DNA of 64,000 nt from positions 62,001 through 126,000 of the forward strand of contig CAYUCW010000001.1 in assembly GCA_964443435.1 (NCBI GenBank), read 5' to 3'. The notes under the pieces are model-generated. The model was not told the DNA's origin. It saw only the letters and a list, made by a program, of their open reading frames with translations, and ran no database searches. Positions 1 through 8,658 of this stretch are shown piece after piece; within the stretch, counting starts at the first letter, position 1, and the number at the start of each line of letters is the position of its first letter. The position numbers and the translations under genes are program-made. The stretch comes from Pseudaquidulcibacter sp964443435. GTDB lineage: Bacteria > Pseudomonadota > Alphaproteobacteria > Caulobacterales > Aquidulcibacteraceae.

Positions 1-1
1 A

Positions 2-1336
2 AGCGCATTAAAGAAAATTGGCGGATACGACCAAAGTCTAAAATTATTATCTGAATACGCGATAAATAAAGAACAAGCATTAATTAGTTTAAGTGCTGGA
101 ACAGATAAATGGGCGCAAGAAAACGATATAGGTCAGCAAGCAAAAATAAAATTTTCTGATTTTGAATATAATGATGAAGCTTGGAATAGTATTAATTTCC
201 CTGGGGTATGGGAAGGCTCTGGTCAAAAAGACTTAGCAGGCCTTGATGGCGTTGTTTATTTTAGAAAAACTATTGAATTAAACTCTGAGCAAATTAAAAA
301 TGATGCAATCATAAAACTTGGGACAATTGATGAAAGAGATGATACTTGGTTTAATGGTGCGAAAATTGGAAGCACGGTCGATCATAGAGATGAGAGAGCT
401 TATAAAGTACCAAAAGAATTACTTAAAGTGGGTAAGAATATCCTTACATTTAGGGTGATTGATGAAAACGGGGGCGGCGGCATGCGCTCTTCACCTGATA
501 TTATTAAAATGGAACTTGGCGATGGTTCGATTATACCTTTATCTGGAAGTTATAAATACAAAATTATTGGTGATTTTAATAAAAAATTTCCAAAAGCTCC
601 ATTTGTTCCTTGGGTAGGTTCTAAAGGGAATACAAGTATTTATAATGCGATGATAAAGCCAATAATGCCTTATAATATTTCAGGCATAATTTGGTATCAA
701 GGGGAGCAAAATATTTTTGAGCCCGATAAATATTATCCGCTTTTGAAAAACCTTATTTTATCATGGCGTGAGGGCTTTAATAAGAATGTTCCTTTTGTAG
801 TTGTTCAATTATCAAATTATGGTGGGCTGGTTTCAAAGCCTGTTAATAATGGCTTTTCTTCAATAAGAAATGTGCAAAGACAAATAGTGAATGATGTCGA
901 AAATACAGGTCTTGTAGTAACTATTGATGTTGGAAATCCGCGCGATATTCATCCAACAGAAAAGCAAGAAGTAGCTTTAAGGGCAAAATCAGAAATAGAA
1001 AAACTTGTCTATAAAGAAGCAAATGCGCCAATTGCGCCTTTGCCCGATAAAGCAATTATGCTTGAAAAAAATATCAAAATTACATTTAAAAACTTGGTTG
1101 GAAATTTAAAAAGCCTTTCAAGTGATAATTTAATTGGATTTGAAATTTGTGATGCAAAATATGTTTGTAAATTTGCCAATGCAAAAATTGCTAATAATGA
1201 AATTATCATAGAAAACCAAAATAAAAACAAAGTGAAGTATATTCGCTATGCTTGGGGTGGTTCACCTATTGTCAATTTATACACTGAAAATTTTGTAGCA
1301 GTCACACCATTTGAATTAGAATTGGGAGTAAAATAA
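2..1336 (+). CDS. Sialate O-acetylesterase-like carbohydrate esterase, 5' partial
   Basis: The reading frame is already open at base 2, so the start, and with it the nucleophile-serine block expected near the N-terminus of this family, lies outside the window. About 444 residues are visible. The first ~150 form a galactose-binding-like beta-sandwich insert (a WYQG-type esterase commonly carries one; here the motif DERDDTWFNG is seen). The motif WYQGEQN and the C-terminal block DIHPTEKQEVALRA are the signatures of the SASA esterase family, and the His of the latter is the likely catalytic His. In a pectin locus it probably removes acetyl groups from rhamnogalacturonan rather than from sialic acid; that is inferred from context. 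Its stop overlaps the next start by one base (TAATG), so it is the upstream member of an operon with the PL22 lyase. Confidence 0.85.
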   Translation, partial: SALKKIGGYDQSLKLLSEYAINKEQALISLSAGTDKWAQENDIGQQAKIKFSDFEYNDEAWNSINFPGVWEGSGQKDLAGLDGVVYFRKTIELNSEQIKNDAIIKLGTIDERDDTWFNGAKIGSTVDHRDERAYKVPKELLKVGKNILTFRVIDENGGGGMRSSPDIIKMELGDGSIIPLSGSYKYKIIGDFNKKFPKAPFVPWVGSKGNTSIYNAMIKPIMPYNISGIIWYQGEQNIFEPDKYYPLLKNLILSWREGFNKNVPFVVVQLSNYGGLVSKPVNNGFSSIRNVQRQIVNDVENTGLVVTIDVGNPRDIHPTEKQEVALRAKSEIEKLVYKEANAPIAPLPDKAIMLEKNIKITFKNLVGNLKSLSSDNLIGFEICDAKYVCKFANAKIANNEIIIENQNKNKVKYIRYAWGGSPIVNLYTENFVAVTPFELELGVK

Positions 1337-2664
1337 TGAATCGCCGTAATCTTTTAATAGGTGTCGCAAGCTTAAGTGTTTTGGCTAAGTCTGCGAATGC
1401 ACAAGCATTAAATGCTCAGAATAAATCTAAAACTAAAATTCCAAAAAAATGGATAGATAAAACTACTGGTCATGAAATTACAAGAATTTCGAGTATTGAT
1501 AATTCAAAATCACTATATTTCCATGATAATGCTTTTACTAAAGATGGTCAGTATATGGTTATGGACACACCTGAGGGTATAGCCGTTTATGATTTTAAGA
1601 ACCAAAAGGAAATTAAGCTTACAAGTTCTGGATTTACTACTATTATGGTTTCAAGGACAAAGAATATTGTTTATGCCCGAAAGTTTAAAGGTGAAATCAC
1701 CACAAAAGATAATAATAATATTTTCAAAGGCCTTGAATATTTTGCAATCGAAATTCCTTCTGGAAAATTGCGTTCTTTAGGTGTAGTTGAAAATGGCTTT
1801 ATAACAACAATTAATGCCGATGATACTTTAATGGCAGGTGCATTTGCTTCAAGATTTTATGCGCTTCAACCTGGACCTAAAATAGCAAATACTGATGGTG
1901 GCTATAATGCAATTGGCCCTGATGGTAAGCCCATGAGTTTTGCCGCCGCAAAAGAGCTTAGAATGGCGGATAGACTTAATCAAAATATTCCAATGGAAAT
2001 TTTCACAATTAATATTGAAACTGGGGAGCGTAAGACCGTTTGCGCATCTAATGATTGGCTTAATCATATTCAATTTTCGCCAACGGATCCAAATGAAATT
2101 ATGTATTGCCATGAAGGGCCTTGGCATAGTGTTGATAGGATTTGGAAAATAAAGACTGATGGCACTGGTCAAGAAAAAATCCATACCAGAACAATGAATA
2201 TGGAAATTGCTGGTCATGAATTTTATTCATTTGACGGCAAATCGATTTATTATGATTTACAAACACCAAGAGGCGAAAAATTCTGGCTTGTTAAACATGA
2301 TATTGCATCCAAGAAAAATATTTATTATCATTTAGAGCGAAATGAATGGTCGGTTCATTATCAAATTTCTCATGATGGAAAAATTATTGCAGGTGATGGC
2401 GGCGATGATCAAATGGTCGCAAAAGCACCTGATGGAAAATATATTTATATTTTTGAACCTGAACTTATTGAGGATTTAGGTGTAAGTGCACCAAATGCCG
2501 CCGATCTTATAAAACCAGGAAGGCTTAAATCAAAGAAAATAGTTGATATGGCAAAACATGATTATAGAGTAGAGCCAAATATCCACATTAGCCCTGATAA
2601 TAAATATATTGTATTTAGGTCTAATATGCATGGCCCAATCCATACATATATGGTTAAGCTTTAA
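1336..2664 (+). CDS. ogl: Oligogalacturonate lyase (PL22), Tat-exported
   Basis: 442 residues. The N-terminus MNRRNLLIGVASLSVLAKSANAQA is a twin-arginine-type signal ending at an AXA-like cleavage site, so the enzyme should be periplasmic, unlike the cytoplasmic Ogl of enterobacteria. The start of the mature region (WIDKTTGHEITRIS, then SLYFHDNAFTKDGQ) and the seven-bladed propeller repeats match pectate lyase family 22. Such enzymes cleave unsaturated digalacturonate by Mn-dependent beta-elimination, and several conserved His are present (for example HIQFSP, HEFYSFDG, HISPDNKY). The family assignment is firm; the exact substrate is inferred. Translation is probably coupled to the preceding esterase, and a strong hairpin terminator follows directly. 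Confidence 0.85.
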   Translation: MNRRNLLIGVASLSVLAKSANAQALNAQNKSKTKIPKKWIDKTTGHEITRISSIDNSKSLYFHDNAFTKDGQYMVMDTPEGIAVYDFKNQKEIKLTSSGFTTIMVSRTKNIVYARKFKGEITTKDNNNIFKGLEYFAIEIPSGKLRSLGVVENGFITTINADDTLMAGAFASRFYALQPGPKIANTDGGYNAIGPDGKPMSFAAAKELRMADRLNQNIPMEIFTINIETGERKTVCASNDWLNHIQFSPTDPNEIMYCHEGPWHSVDRIWKIKTDGTGQEKIHTRTMNMEIAGHEFYSFDGKSIYYDLQTPRGEKFWLVKHDIASKKNIYYHLERNEWSVHYQISHDGKIIAGDGGDDQMVAKAPDGKYIYIFEPELIEDLGVSAPNAADLIKPGRLKSKKIVDMAKHDYRVEPNIHISPDNKYIVFRSNMHGPIHTYMVKL

Positions 2665-2673
2665 TATAAATGA

Positions 2674-2700
2674 AAATGCCCTTCGTAAAGAAGGGCATTT
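2674..2700. terminator. Bidirectional intrinsic terminator
   Basis: A perfect 11-bp stem (2674-2684 with 2690-2700) and a 5-base loop are followed on the plus strand by a T-rich run, and preceded by A-rich sequence that gives U residues on the minus strand. It lies between the convergent PL22 and PL11 genes and can serve both. Confidence 0.9.
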
Positions 2701-2702
2701 TT

Positions 2703-4658
2703 TTATTTCTTATATTTCACAATATTTATAGGTTTGGATTTAAGCTTTTCCATGCCCTCGCCTATATAGAAGCTCGGATGCGGTGGTTGATTATATGCGC
2801 TATTCTGCCATGAAATTGCCACTCTATATTGTGGGTCTTCCATTAAGCTTGGCATGCTAATCTTTGTAGGAAAATTGGTTGCATAAATTCTTAGTGATTT
2901 ATTGTCTGTTGTACGTAAAATAACTTCTTCACGCCAATCACCCAAAATATCGCCTGATAAAGCAGGGTTTGATTTTGTACCATTATTACTTGTTGTGCCA
3001 TCAGCAACTAAAATAGGGTTTGTTTTGTTTTCATTCCAATCCCATTTTGATATTGTATTGCCATCAAGGATTTCACGTAATAAGTCGCCGTCCCACCAAA
3101 CTGCAAAATTCATTTGTTTTGGGCGCACAGGCGCAATTTCTTCGCCTTTAATATTGAATAGAGCAGGGGAGTTTGAGGCCCATATTTCTGTCCCTTTGTG
3201 TCTAGGGTCAATATCAATAGCAACACCGCGCCCAGTGTCTTTTTCGGCGCGTTTTGTCCAAAGTAATTTGCCATCTTTAAGATTAATGAGAGCGGATCCA
3301 ATATTGCCATTTGCCATATTTTCATGAACGCCGAATTTTTCTAAACCAGGGTTAGTTGGATCAAGGTCTGAAACATGCATAGCGTCACCATGCCCTAAGC
3401 CAGTAGTCCACATTGGTTTGCCATCATTATCAATAGCCATCGCGCCAAATATGATTTCTTGTTTTCCGTCATCATCAATATCAGCTACAGAGACTTGATG
3501 ATTTCCTTGATGGCTATAATTATCAGCAATTCCATCAGCTTTGGAATCGAAAACCCATTTTTTGACTAATTTATTATTCACTAAATCATAAGCAGCAATC
3601 ACGGTTTTATCGTAATAACCGCGAGAGAAAACCATGCTTGGTTTTGAACCATCAAGATAGGCAACAGTCGCATTATATCTTTCCATACGATTGCCATAAC
3701 CATCGCCCCAGATTCTCTTCATTTCATCATTGGTTGGATTGTCATTATTCAAAGCTCTTTGTGGTTCATAACGCACAGTATCAATTGCTTTTCCCGTAAG
3801 TCCTTCAAATACAGTAAGATATTCTGGCCCTTTAAGGATTCTTCCCTTTAGTTGCGCCATTAATTTGCCGTCAGCTGCAACAACAGAGCCAGTTCTATCT
3901 TTTGCTTCTAACTCGCCACCCGTTTCAACATAATTGGCATTAATATCGCCAATTACTTTACCTGTGCCATCAATAGTTCCATCCGCAGTTTTAAACGCAA
4001 TTTCAGAAACTCCATTGCCATCAAAATCAAAAACCAAGAATTGCGTATAATGTGCGCCTGCACGTATATTTTTACCTAAGTCTATTCTCCAAAGTTTTTT
4101 GCCTTCAAGCGTATAAGCATCGATGAATACATTTCCAGTGAAGCCAGCCTGCGAATTATCGCGGGCATTGGTTGGATCCCATTTTAAAATGACTTCATAC
4201 TTGCCATCACCATCAAGATCGCCAACGCTTGCGTCATTGGCTGTGTAAGAATAAGTTTGGCCTTCGGGTGTAATTCCATCTTTTGGCACATCTAATGGTA
4301 TCTCAAGATAGTTTTTAGACCAAGTCTTTACCGAACCCAAGGCTATATTTGATTTACTATTTCGAATTTCATATACGGAATCTATAGTGCCATCCTTATC
4401 AAGAAAGTTGGTAACACCACTTATTGGGCTTTTGGTTATTTTTTCACCATTACGAAAAATATTATACTTTATGTCTTTTGGCTCTAGATTTGATTTACGC
4501 CAAGAAATTAGATTGCCTTTTTCCGCAGGTACACTAATTAAGCCTAGATCTAAAAATTCAATATTACTATTTTGCGCTAATGCATTATTATTTGATAAGC
4601 TGAGTATTGCTAAGCCAGAATAAATGCTTGCCAATAATAATTTTTTATAAAATTTCAT
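2703..4658 (-). CDS. Rhamnogalacturonan lyase (PL11), secreted
   Basis: 651 residues with a Sec-type signal peptide (MKFYKKLLLASIYSGLAILSL, cleavage after ALAQ). The rest is the PL11 fold: an N-terminal beta domain (residues ~30-130) and an eight-bladed propeller with repeated calcium-binding loops such as DLDGDGKYE, DFDGNGVSE and DIDDDGKQE. It closely resembles the B. subtilis endo- and exo-type enzymes YesW/YesX. The family cleaves the rhamnose-galacturonate backbone of rhamnogalacturonan-I by beta-elimination. Whether this one is endo- or exo-acting cannot be decided by eye. It is transcribed convergently to the PL22 gene and divergently from the TonB receptor; the 459-bp region upstream is probably its promoter region. 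Confidence 0.9.
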   Translation of the reverse strand: MKFYKKLLLASIYSGLAILSLSNNNALAQNSNIEFLDLGLISVPAEKGNLISWRKSNLEPKDIKYNIFRNGEKITKSPISGVTNFLDKDGTIDSVYEIRNSKSNIALGSVKTWSKNYLEIPLDVPKDGITPEGQTYSYTANDASVGDLDGDGKYEVILKWDPTNARDNSQAGFTGNVFIDAYTLEGKKLWRIDLGKNIRAGAHYTQFLVFDFDGNGVSEIAFKTADGTIDGTGKVIGDINANYVETGGELEAKDRTGSVVAADGKLMAQLKGRILKGPEYLTVFEGLTGKAIDTVRYEPQRALNNDNPTNDEMKRIWGDGYGNRMERYNATVAYLDGSKPSMVFSRGYYDKTVIAAYDLVNNKLVKKWVFDSKADGIADNYSHQGNHQVSVADIDDDGKQEIIFGAMAIDNDGKPMWTTGLGHGDAMHVSDLDPTNPGLEKFGVHENMANGNIGSALINLKDGKLLWTKRAEKDTGRGVAIDIDPRHKGTEIWASNSPALFNIKGEEIAPVRPKQMNFAVWWDGDLLREILDGNTISKWDWNENKTNPILVADGTTSNNGTKSNPALSGDILGDWREEVILRTTDNKSLRIYATNFPTKISMPSLMEDPQYRVAISWQNSAYNQPPHPSFYIGEGMEKLKSKPINIVKYKK

Positions 4659-5117
4659 ATTCTTCCCAATTCTGTTTTAGTTTATTTATTGCATTCATTC
4701 GTATATTTGTAAACATAATTGTGTAGATTTTTGATTGAATATGCTTGCATGTGAGTATTTAAGCCAAAATTTCTAAGAAAAATAGCTAAATCCATAGATG
4801 TGAAACGATTGCTCAATAAGTTATATGTAATACAAATAAAATATAGGGTAATTTAAAATAAATTGTTATTAAAATGCAACACTCGAAGAAATTTTTTTAA
4901 AAATGCAATATAATCAGTATCTTAAAAGAGGCATTTTTTATATTTTTCGATTTATAAAATAATCTAAAGCTAAAATTTTACAATTTATTTTTTGTTTATA
5001 GCCTTTTTACTCATAAAAATACTTGACTTGTCATAATCAATCATAGAAATTGTATGAGTTAAGATCGCGAGATATATATCTAATCAGCGATTAATTATTG
5101 ATTCTGGGAGGAATAGA
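4659..5117. other. Intergenic region between PL11 (-) and TonB receptor (+)
   Basis: This is the only gene-free stretch over 300 bp. It is very AT-rich. It must hold the divergent promoters of PL11 and the receptor. A possible -35 TTGACT lies at 5023-5028 but has no convincing -10 at 17 bp; a second weak pairing is TTGTAT (5050-5055) with TATATA (5073-5078). The receptor has an excellent ribosome binding site, GGGAGGAA, at about 5106-5113. No long inverted repeat, RNA gene or ORF was recognised. Confidence 0.6.
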
Positions 5118-8100
5118 ATGTCAATTTTAAAACAAGACTCGAAAAGTACCTTGTTAGCCAGTGCTGCTGCACTATCAATTATTATAGCTTCTGTTGGTGG
5201 AAGTGCTTTTGCGCAAACTGCAACAAAAGAAGAAGCGGAAAAAGCAAAAACTACTACTGCTACGGCTGCTGCATCTGAAACTATTGTTGTGAAAGGTATT
5301 CGTGCATCTAACCAATCGGCTATCGCGCGTCAGAAAAACTCAAATACAGCAATGGATTCAATTGTTGCTGAGGATGTTGGTTCGTTTCCAGATAGAAACG
5401 TAGCTGAAGCTATTTCAAGGGTTGCAGGTATTTCAATCGATAGAGGTGAAGCTGCTGATGGCGGAGAGCTTTCAGTTCGTGGTCAAGCAAATGATTTTAC
5501 ACGTATTGAGATTGACGGCATCGGTGCGGCAACTACATCTTTTAGCGGTGCGCCTAATAATAATGATGCTGCAAGAAACGTAGACTTACGCTATTTAAAC
5601 TCAGATTTGATTAAGAGTATTGATGTTTACAAAGGTGCAACTGCTGAGCTTACTCAAGGTGGTTCTTCTGGAACTGTTCTTATTCAAACAAGAACTGGTC
5701 TTGATTTTACTAAACCATATTTCTTCTTAAGGGTTGGTGGTCAAAAAGTTTCATTATTTGATGAATTTAATCCTGACGTAAGCTCTACTTACACAAGAAA
5801 ATTCTTTAATAATAAAGTAGGTATGGTTTTAAATGGTTCTTATGTTAAATCATTTACAGGTAATGATAACGTAAGAAATAATAATGAAAACGCAAGTGGC
5901 GGTGGTAACTTCGGTGCTGGTTACGGACGTATGCTTGATATTGATAATAGCTTAGAAAAAACTATTACTCATTCTGCTGCTGGTCTAGGAAGTGCAGCAG
6001 ATGTTGCGCTTGCATCAATTACAAGAACAAATAATAGTGTTTTTGCTTATACGCCTAGAGAAATTATTACTGCTTCTGGTGCTGCAACCACTAAAGAGCA
6101 ATGTTTAGCATTATATCCTACCTTAACTACTACTGATTTAAACGCATTTACTGGAACAACAAATCGTAATAATGCGGCATCGTTGCAATCTTTTGCGCAA
6201 AGAACTTGTCTTGCGCAATGGTATGATTACACGCCTACACTTTTGAGATTATCGCAAAATGAATTTAGAGAAGATAGATTTAACGCAGATGTTAGATTTG
6301 ATTATAAACCTTTCGATAGCTTAAATTTATATGTAAAATATGCAGTAGCTAATAATAATAGACAACATGAGTTCCAAAACTTAAATATTGATACAGCTGC
6401 TACTTTTAGTACTGCAACATATACTGGTACTCTAAATGCACTTCCTGGAAGTGTTGTTGTAGATAAAAACCACTTTGTAACAGGTTGGACGAACCCTGCT
6501 ACTGCTGGTATTGGTCTTGATTCTGCTGACTATAGATGGTCTTCTGATACAACAACTATTACTTCTGGATTTAATTTCAAAAAAGGTCCTTGGAAAGCTG
6601 ATTTTGTTTATGGTAATGTTGATTCAGGTGTTCAATTTAACTTCAACCGTATAGGTTACTTTGGTTCAATCGGCTCTTATAAAGTAGCAAGAAATGCGGA
6701 AGGCTTATATTTACCTGATTTCACAGGAGTTGTTGATTTAACTAACCCAAGTGATCTTGCTACTAAATTTAGTACTCCAAATGCAGCTGCTCCTAACACT
6801 AGGCAGTTTACTAATACATTCACTTATAGATATGATCCTATTGAGAATGAAAGCAATACTGAGACATTTAGACTTGATGTAAGCAGAAGAATTACTGAAA
6901 TTCCATTCATAACACGTATTGCAACTGGTGCGAGTCAGATAAATTATTCTTATACAAACTATACAGGTGGCGGATTTAATGCTGACAATGGCGCAGGAGG
7001 TATAGTTGCTGTTCCTGCCGTTAACGTAAGATCTACAGTTGTAGGTTGTCAAAGCGTAGGTACAAGCTTGTGTACTTATGGGGTTGTTCCATCAGGACAA
7101 AATACTGCAACTACATTAACTCCTGCTGATTTAAAATATATTATTGAAAATTCTTTATATTTTAATGGAAATTTCTTAGGCGGTAGTGTTGCTAATGTAC
7201 CTGAGGGTTGGTTAGGAATTGACGTTAATAAAGCACTTACATTCCTAGATGCATCTAAATTCAATAATGATTGTTTAAGAGTATGTACTGGAGCTGATGG
7301 AAAGGTTTATGAAAAACCAAAAACTAATGTTGATGAGACTGTAACTTCATTATATATTCATGGTGAGTTTTCTCAGAAATTACCTTTAGGCGTTGTACTT
7401 GATGGTAATATGGGTACTCGTTATGTTCAAACCGAGCGCCAAGCAACTGGTTCTCTTGGTTATACTATCATTGAAAAAACAGCATTATTTGATCCATTAA
7501 ATCCAGGTGCTGCAGCTGGCATAACTTCTAGAACTTTTGTTAGAAACACTTCTTATGATGGTGATACTAAGAGTTGGACTCCTTCGTATAATTTAGCGTT
7601 GAAATTCCTTGATGGTAAGCTTATTACTAGATGGAATAATTCTAAAGTTATTACACAGCCAAGAGTTGGTCAGTTATTCCCATCTGGAAACTGTACTTTC
7701 GATGAAAGAATCATAGATTTACAAGATCAGTTTTTTGAAGGTGGTGAGCAAGGTGACGAACCAGCGGATCTAAGATGTACTGGTAACTTTGGTAACCCTG
7801 CTTTAAAACCATTTAATGCATTAAACCGTAACTATACTTTAGAATATTATCATAGCCGTGATACATATATTAAATTATCACGTTATGTTAATACAATTCG
7901 TGTTGCAGGTGTACGTACCGTTACTTTAAATAATGTTGACATTTTTGGTGATGGAAGAGAATGGACTTATAATACATATGAAAATGTATTAGGCGGTAAA
8001 TATTCTGGTTGGGAATTAGCCGGTAAATTAGGTTTTGATTTCCTTCCTTGGAAGCTAAAATATTTTGGATTTGATGGTAACATAACCAAAGCAGATCCTG

Positions 8101-8576
8101 GTGCTGCGCTTCAGTTTAAAGAAACTTACACTGGTGATTTATTGCCTGCGCAAGGTGTTCCTGATTATTCATTGAATGCTTCGCTTTGGTATGATGATGG
8201 TAAATTAAATGCCCGCTTATCTTATCAAAGAATTACCGAGCGTTTCTCAACTATTACTGGACAGACTGGATCTGGTATTATGAATTACCCAATGGATTTC
8301 CATGGTCAATGGGCATTCTTTAGAGCAGGTACTACAAGCAGCCCTTATTACAGCCCAGGATTACAAACTTGGACTCCTGAGGTTGAATACTTGGACTTTA
8401 AAGCTAGTTATAAATTCAATCAGAATTATGAAGTATTTATAGAAGCAAGAAATGTAACTGAAACTACAGCTGGATTATTCCAAAAAGGTGCAAGTTTTGA
8501 AGATGGTGCACCTGTAAGAAATAATTATGCTTATGGTGGTTCAAGATTGAATATGGGTGTCAACCTTAGATTCTAG
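5118..8576 (+). CDS. TonB-dependent receptor, Xanthomonas/Caulobacter carbohydrate type
   Basis: 1152 residues; a typical length for this subfamily is about 900-1100. There is a signal peptide with cleavage after SAFAQ, then a short linker. The plug domain spans residues ~55-200: ETIVVKGIRASNQSA, then DVGSFPDRNVAEAISRVAGI and the ELSVRGQANDFTRIEIDG block that is diagnostic of the Xanthomonas/Caulobacter receptor family. A large beta-barrel follows, ending in an aromatic residue (NMGVNLRF), as outer-membrane proteins do. It should import oligosaccharides across the outer membrane with TonB-ExbBD energy; the surrounding lyases point to rhamnogalacturonan oligomers (inferred). The gene stands alone, with a strong ribosome binding site upstream and a terminator downstream. 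Confidence 0.93.
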   Translation: MSILKQDSKSTLLASAAALSIIIASVGGSAFAQTATKEEAEKAKTTTATAAASETIVVKGIRASNQSAIARQKNSNTAMDSIVAEDVGSFPDRNVAEAISRVAGISIDRGEAADGGELSVRGQANDFTRIEIDGIGAATTSFSGAPNNNDAARNVDLRYLNSDLIKSIDVYKGATAELTQGGSSGTVLIQTRTGLDFTKPYFFLRVGGQKVSLFDEFNPDVSSTYTRKFFNNKVGMVLNGSYVKSFTGNDNVRNNNENASGGGNFGAGYGRMLDIDNSLEKTITHSAAGLGSAADVALASITRTNNSVFAYTPREIITASGAATTKEQCLALYPTLTTTDLNAFTGTTNRNNAASLQSFAQRTCLAQWYDYTPTLLRLSQNEFREDRFNADVRFDYKPFDSLNLYVKYAVANNNRQHEFQNLNIDTAATFSTATYTGTLNALPGSVVVDKNHFVTGWTNPATAGIGLDSADYRWSSDTTTITSGFNFKKGPWKADFVYGNVDSGVQFNFNRIGYFGSIGSYKVARNAEGLYLPDFTGVVDLTNPSDLATKFSTPNAAAPNTRQFTNTFTYRYDPIENESNTETFRLDVSRRITEIPFITRIATGASQINYSYTNYTGGGFNADNGAGGIVAVPAVNVRSTVVGCQSVGTSLCTYGVVPSGQNTATTLTPADLKYIIENSLYFNGNFLGGSVANVPEGWLGIDVNKALTFLDASKFNNDCLRVCTGADGKVYEKPKTNVDETVTSLYIHGEFSQKLPLGVVLDGNMGTRYVQTERQATGSLGYTIIEKTALFDPLNPGAAAGITSRTFVRNTSYDGDTKSWTPSYNLALKFLDGKLITRWNNSKVITQPRVGQLFPSGNCTFDERIIDLQDQFFEGGEQGDEPADLRCTGNFGNPALKPFNALNRNYTLEYYHSRDTYIKLSRYVNTIRVAGVRTVTLNNVDIFGDGREWTYNTYENVLGGKYSGWELAGKLGFDFLPWKLKYFGFDGNITKADPGAALQFKETYTGDLLPAQGVPDYSLNASLWYDDGKLNARLSYQRITERFSTITGQTGSGIMNYPMDFHGQWAFFRAGTTSSPYYSPGLQTWTPEVEYLDFKASYKFNQNYEVFIEARNVTETTAGLFQKGASFEDGAPVRNNYAYGGSRLNMGVNLRF

Positions 8577-8588
8577 TATAAAAAAGAT

Positions 8589-8616
8589 AAAGGCGGTCAT
8601 TTTGACCGCCTTTTTT
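8589..8616 (+). terminator. Intrinsic terminator of the TonB receptor gene
   Basis: An 11-bp perfect stem (8589-8599 with 8603-8613), a 3-base loop and a run of T beginning inside the 3' arm (8611-8616). It starts 12 bp after the stop codon. Confidence 0.9.
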
Positions 8617-8658
8617 ATGCTTGTATTGTTTTTCTTTTTTATGCTTGTATTGTTTTTG
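8611..8658. repeat. Two-copy 24-bp tandem repeat at the 3' end of the GH95 gene
   Basis: The unit TTTTTTATGCTTGTATTG plus TTTTT occurs at 8611-8633 and again at 8635-8657, with only the spacer base differing. The second copy contains the last five sense codons and stop of the GH95 gene (read on the minus strand), so a copy of the gene's own tail lies just past its stop. Confidence 0.85.

Noticed and set aside
2902..3327. Open frame on the plus strand opposite the PL11 gene
   Set aside because: A shadow of the real minus-strand gene with no ribosome binding site and no recognisable protein features; the same holds for all other overlapping antisense frames.
4796..4815. LacI-type operator-like sequence around TGTGAAACGATTGCTCA upstream of the pectin genes
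   Set aside because: The halves do not pair around the central CG beyond two bases, it is not repeated near the other pectin genes, and no LacI gene is in the window.
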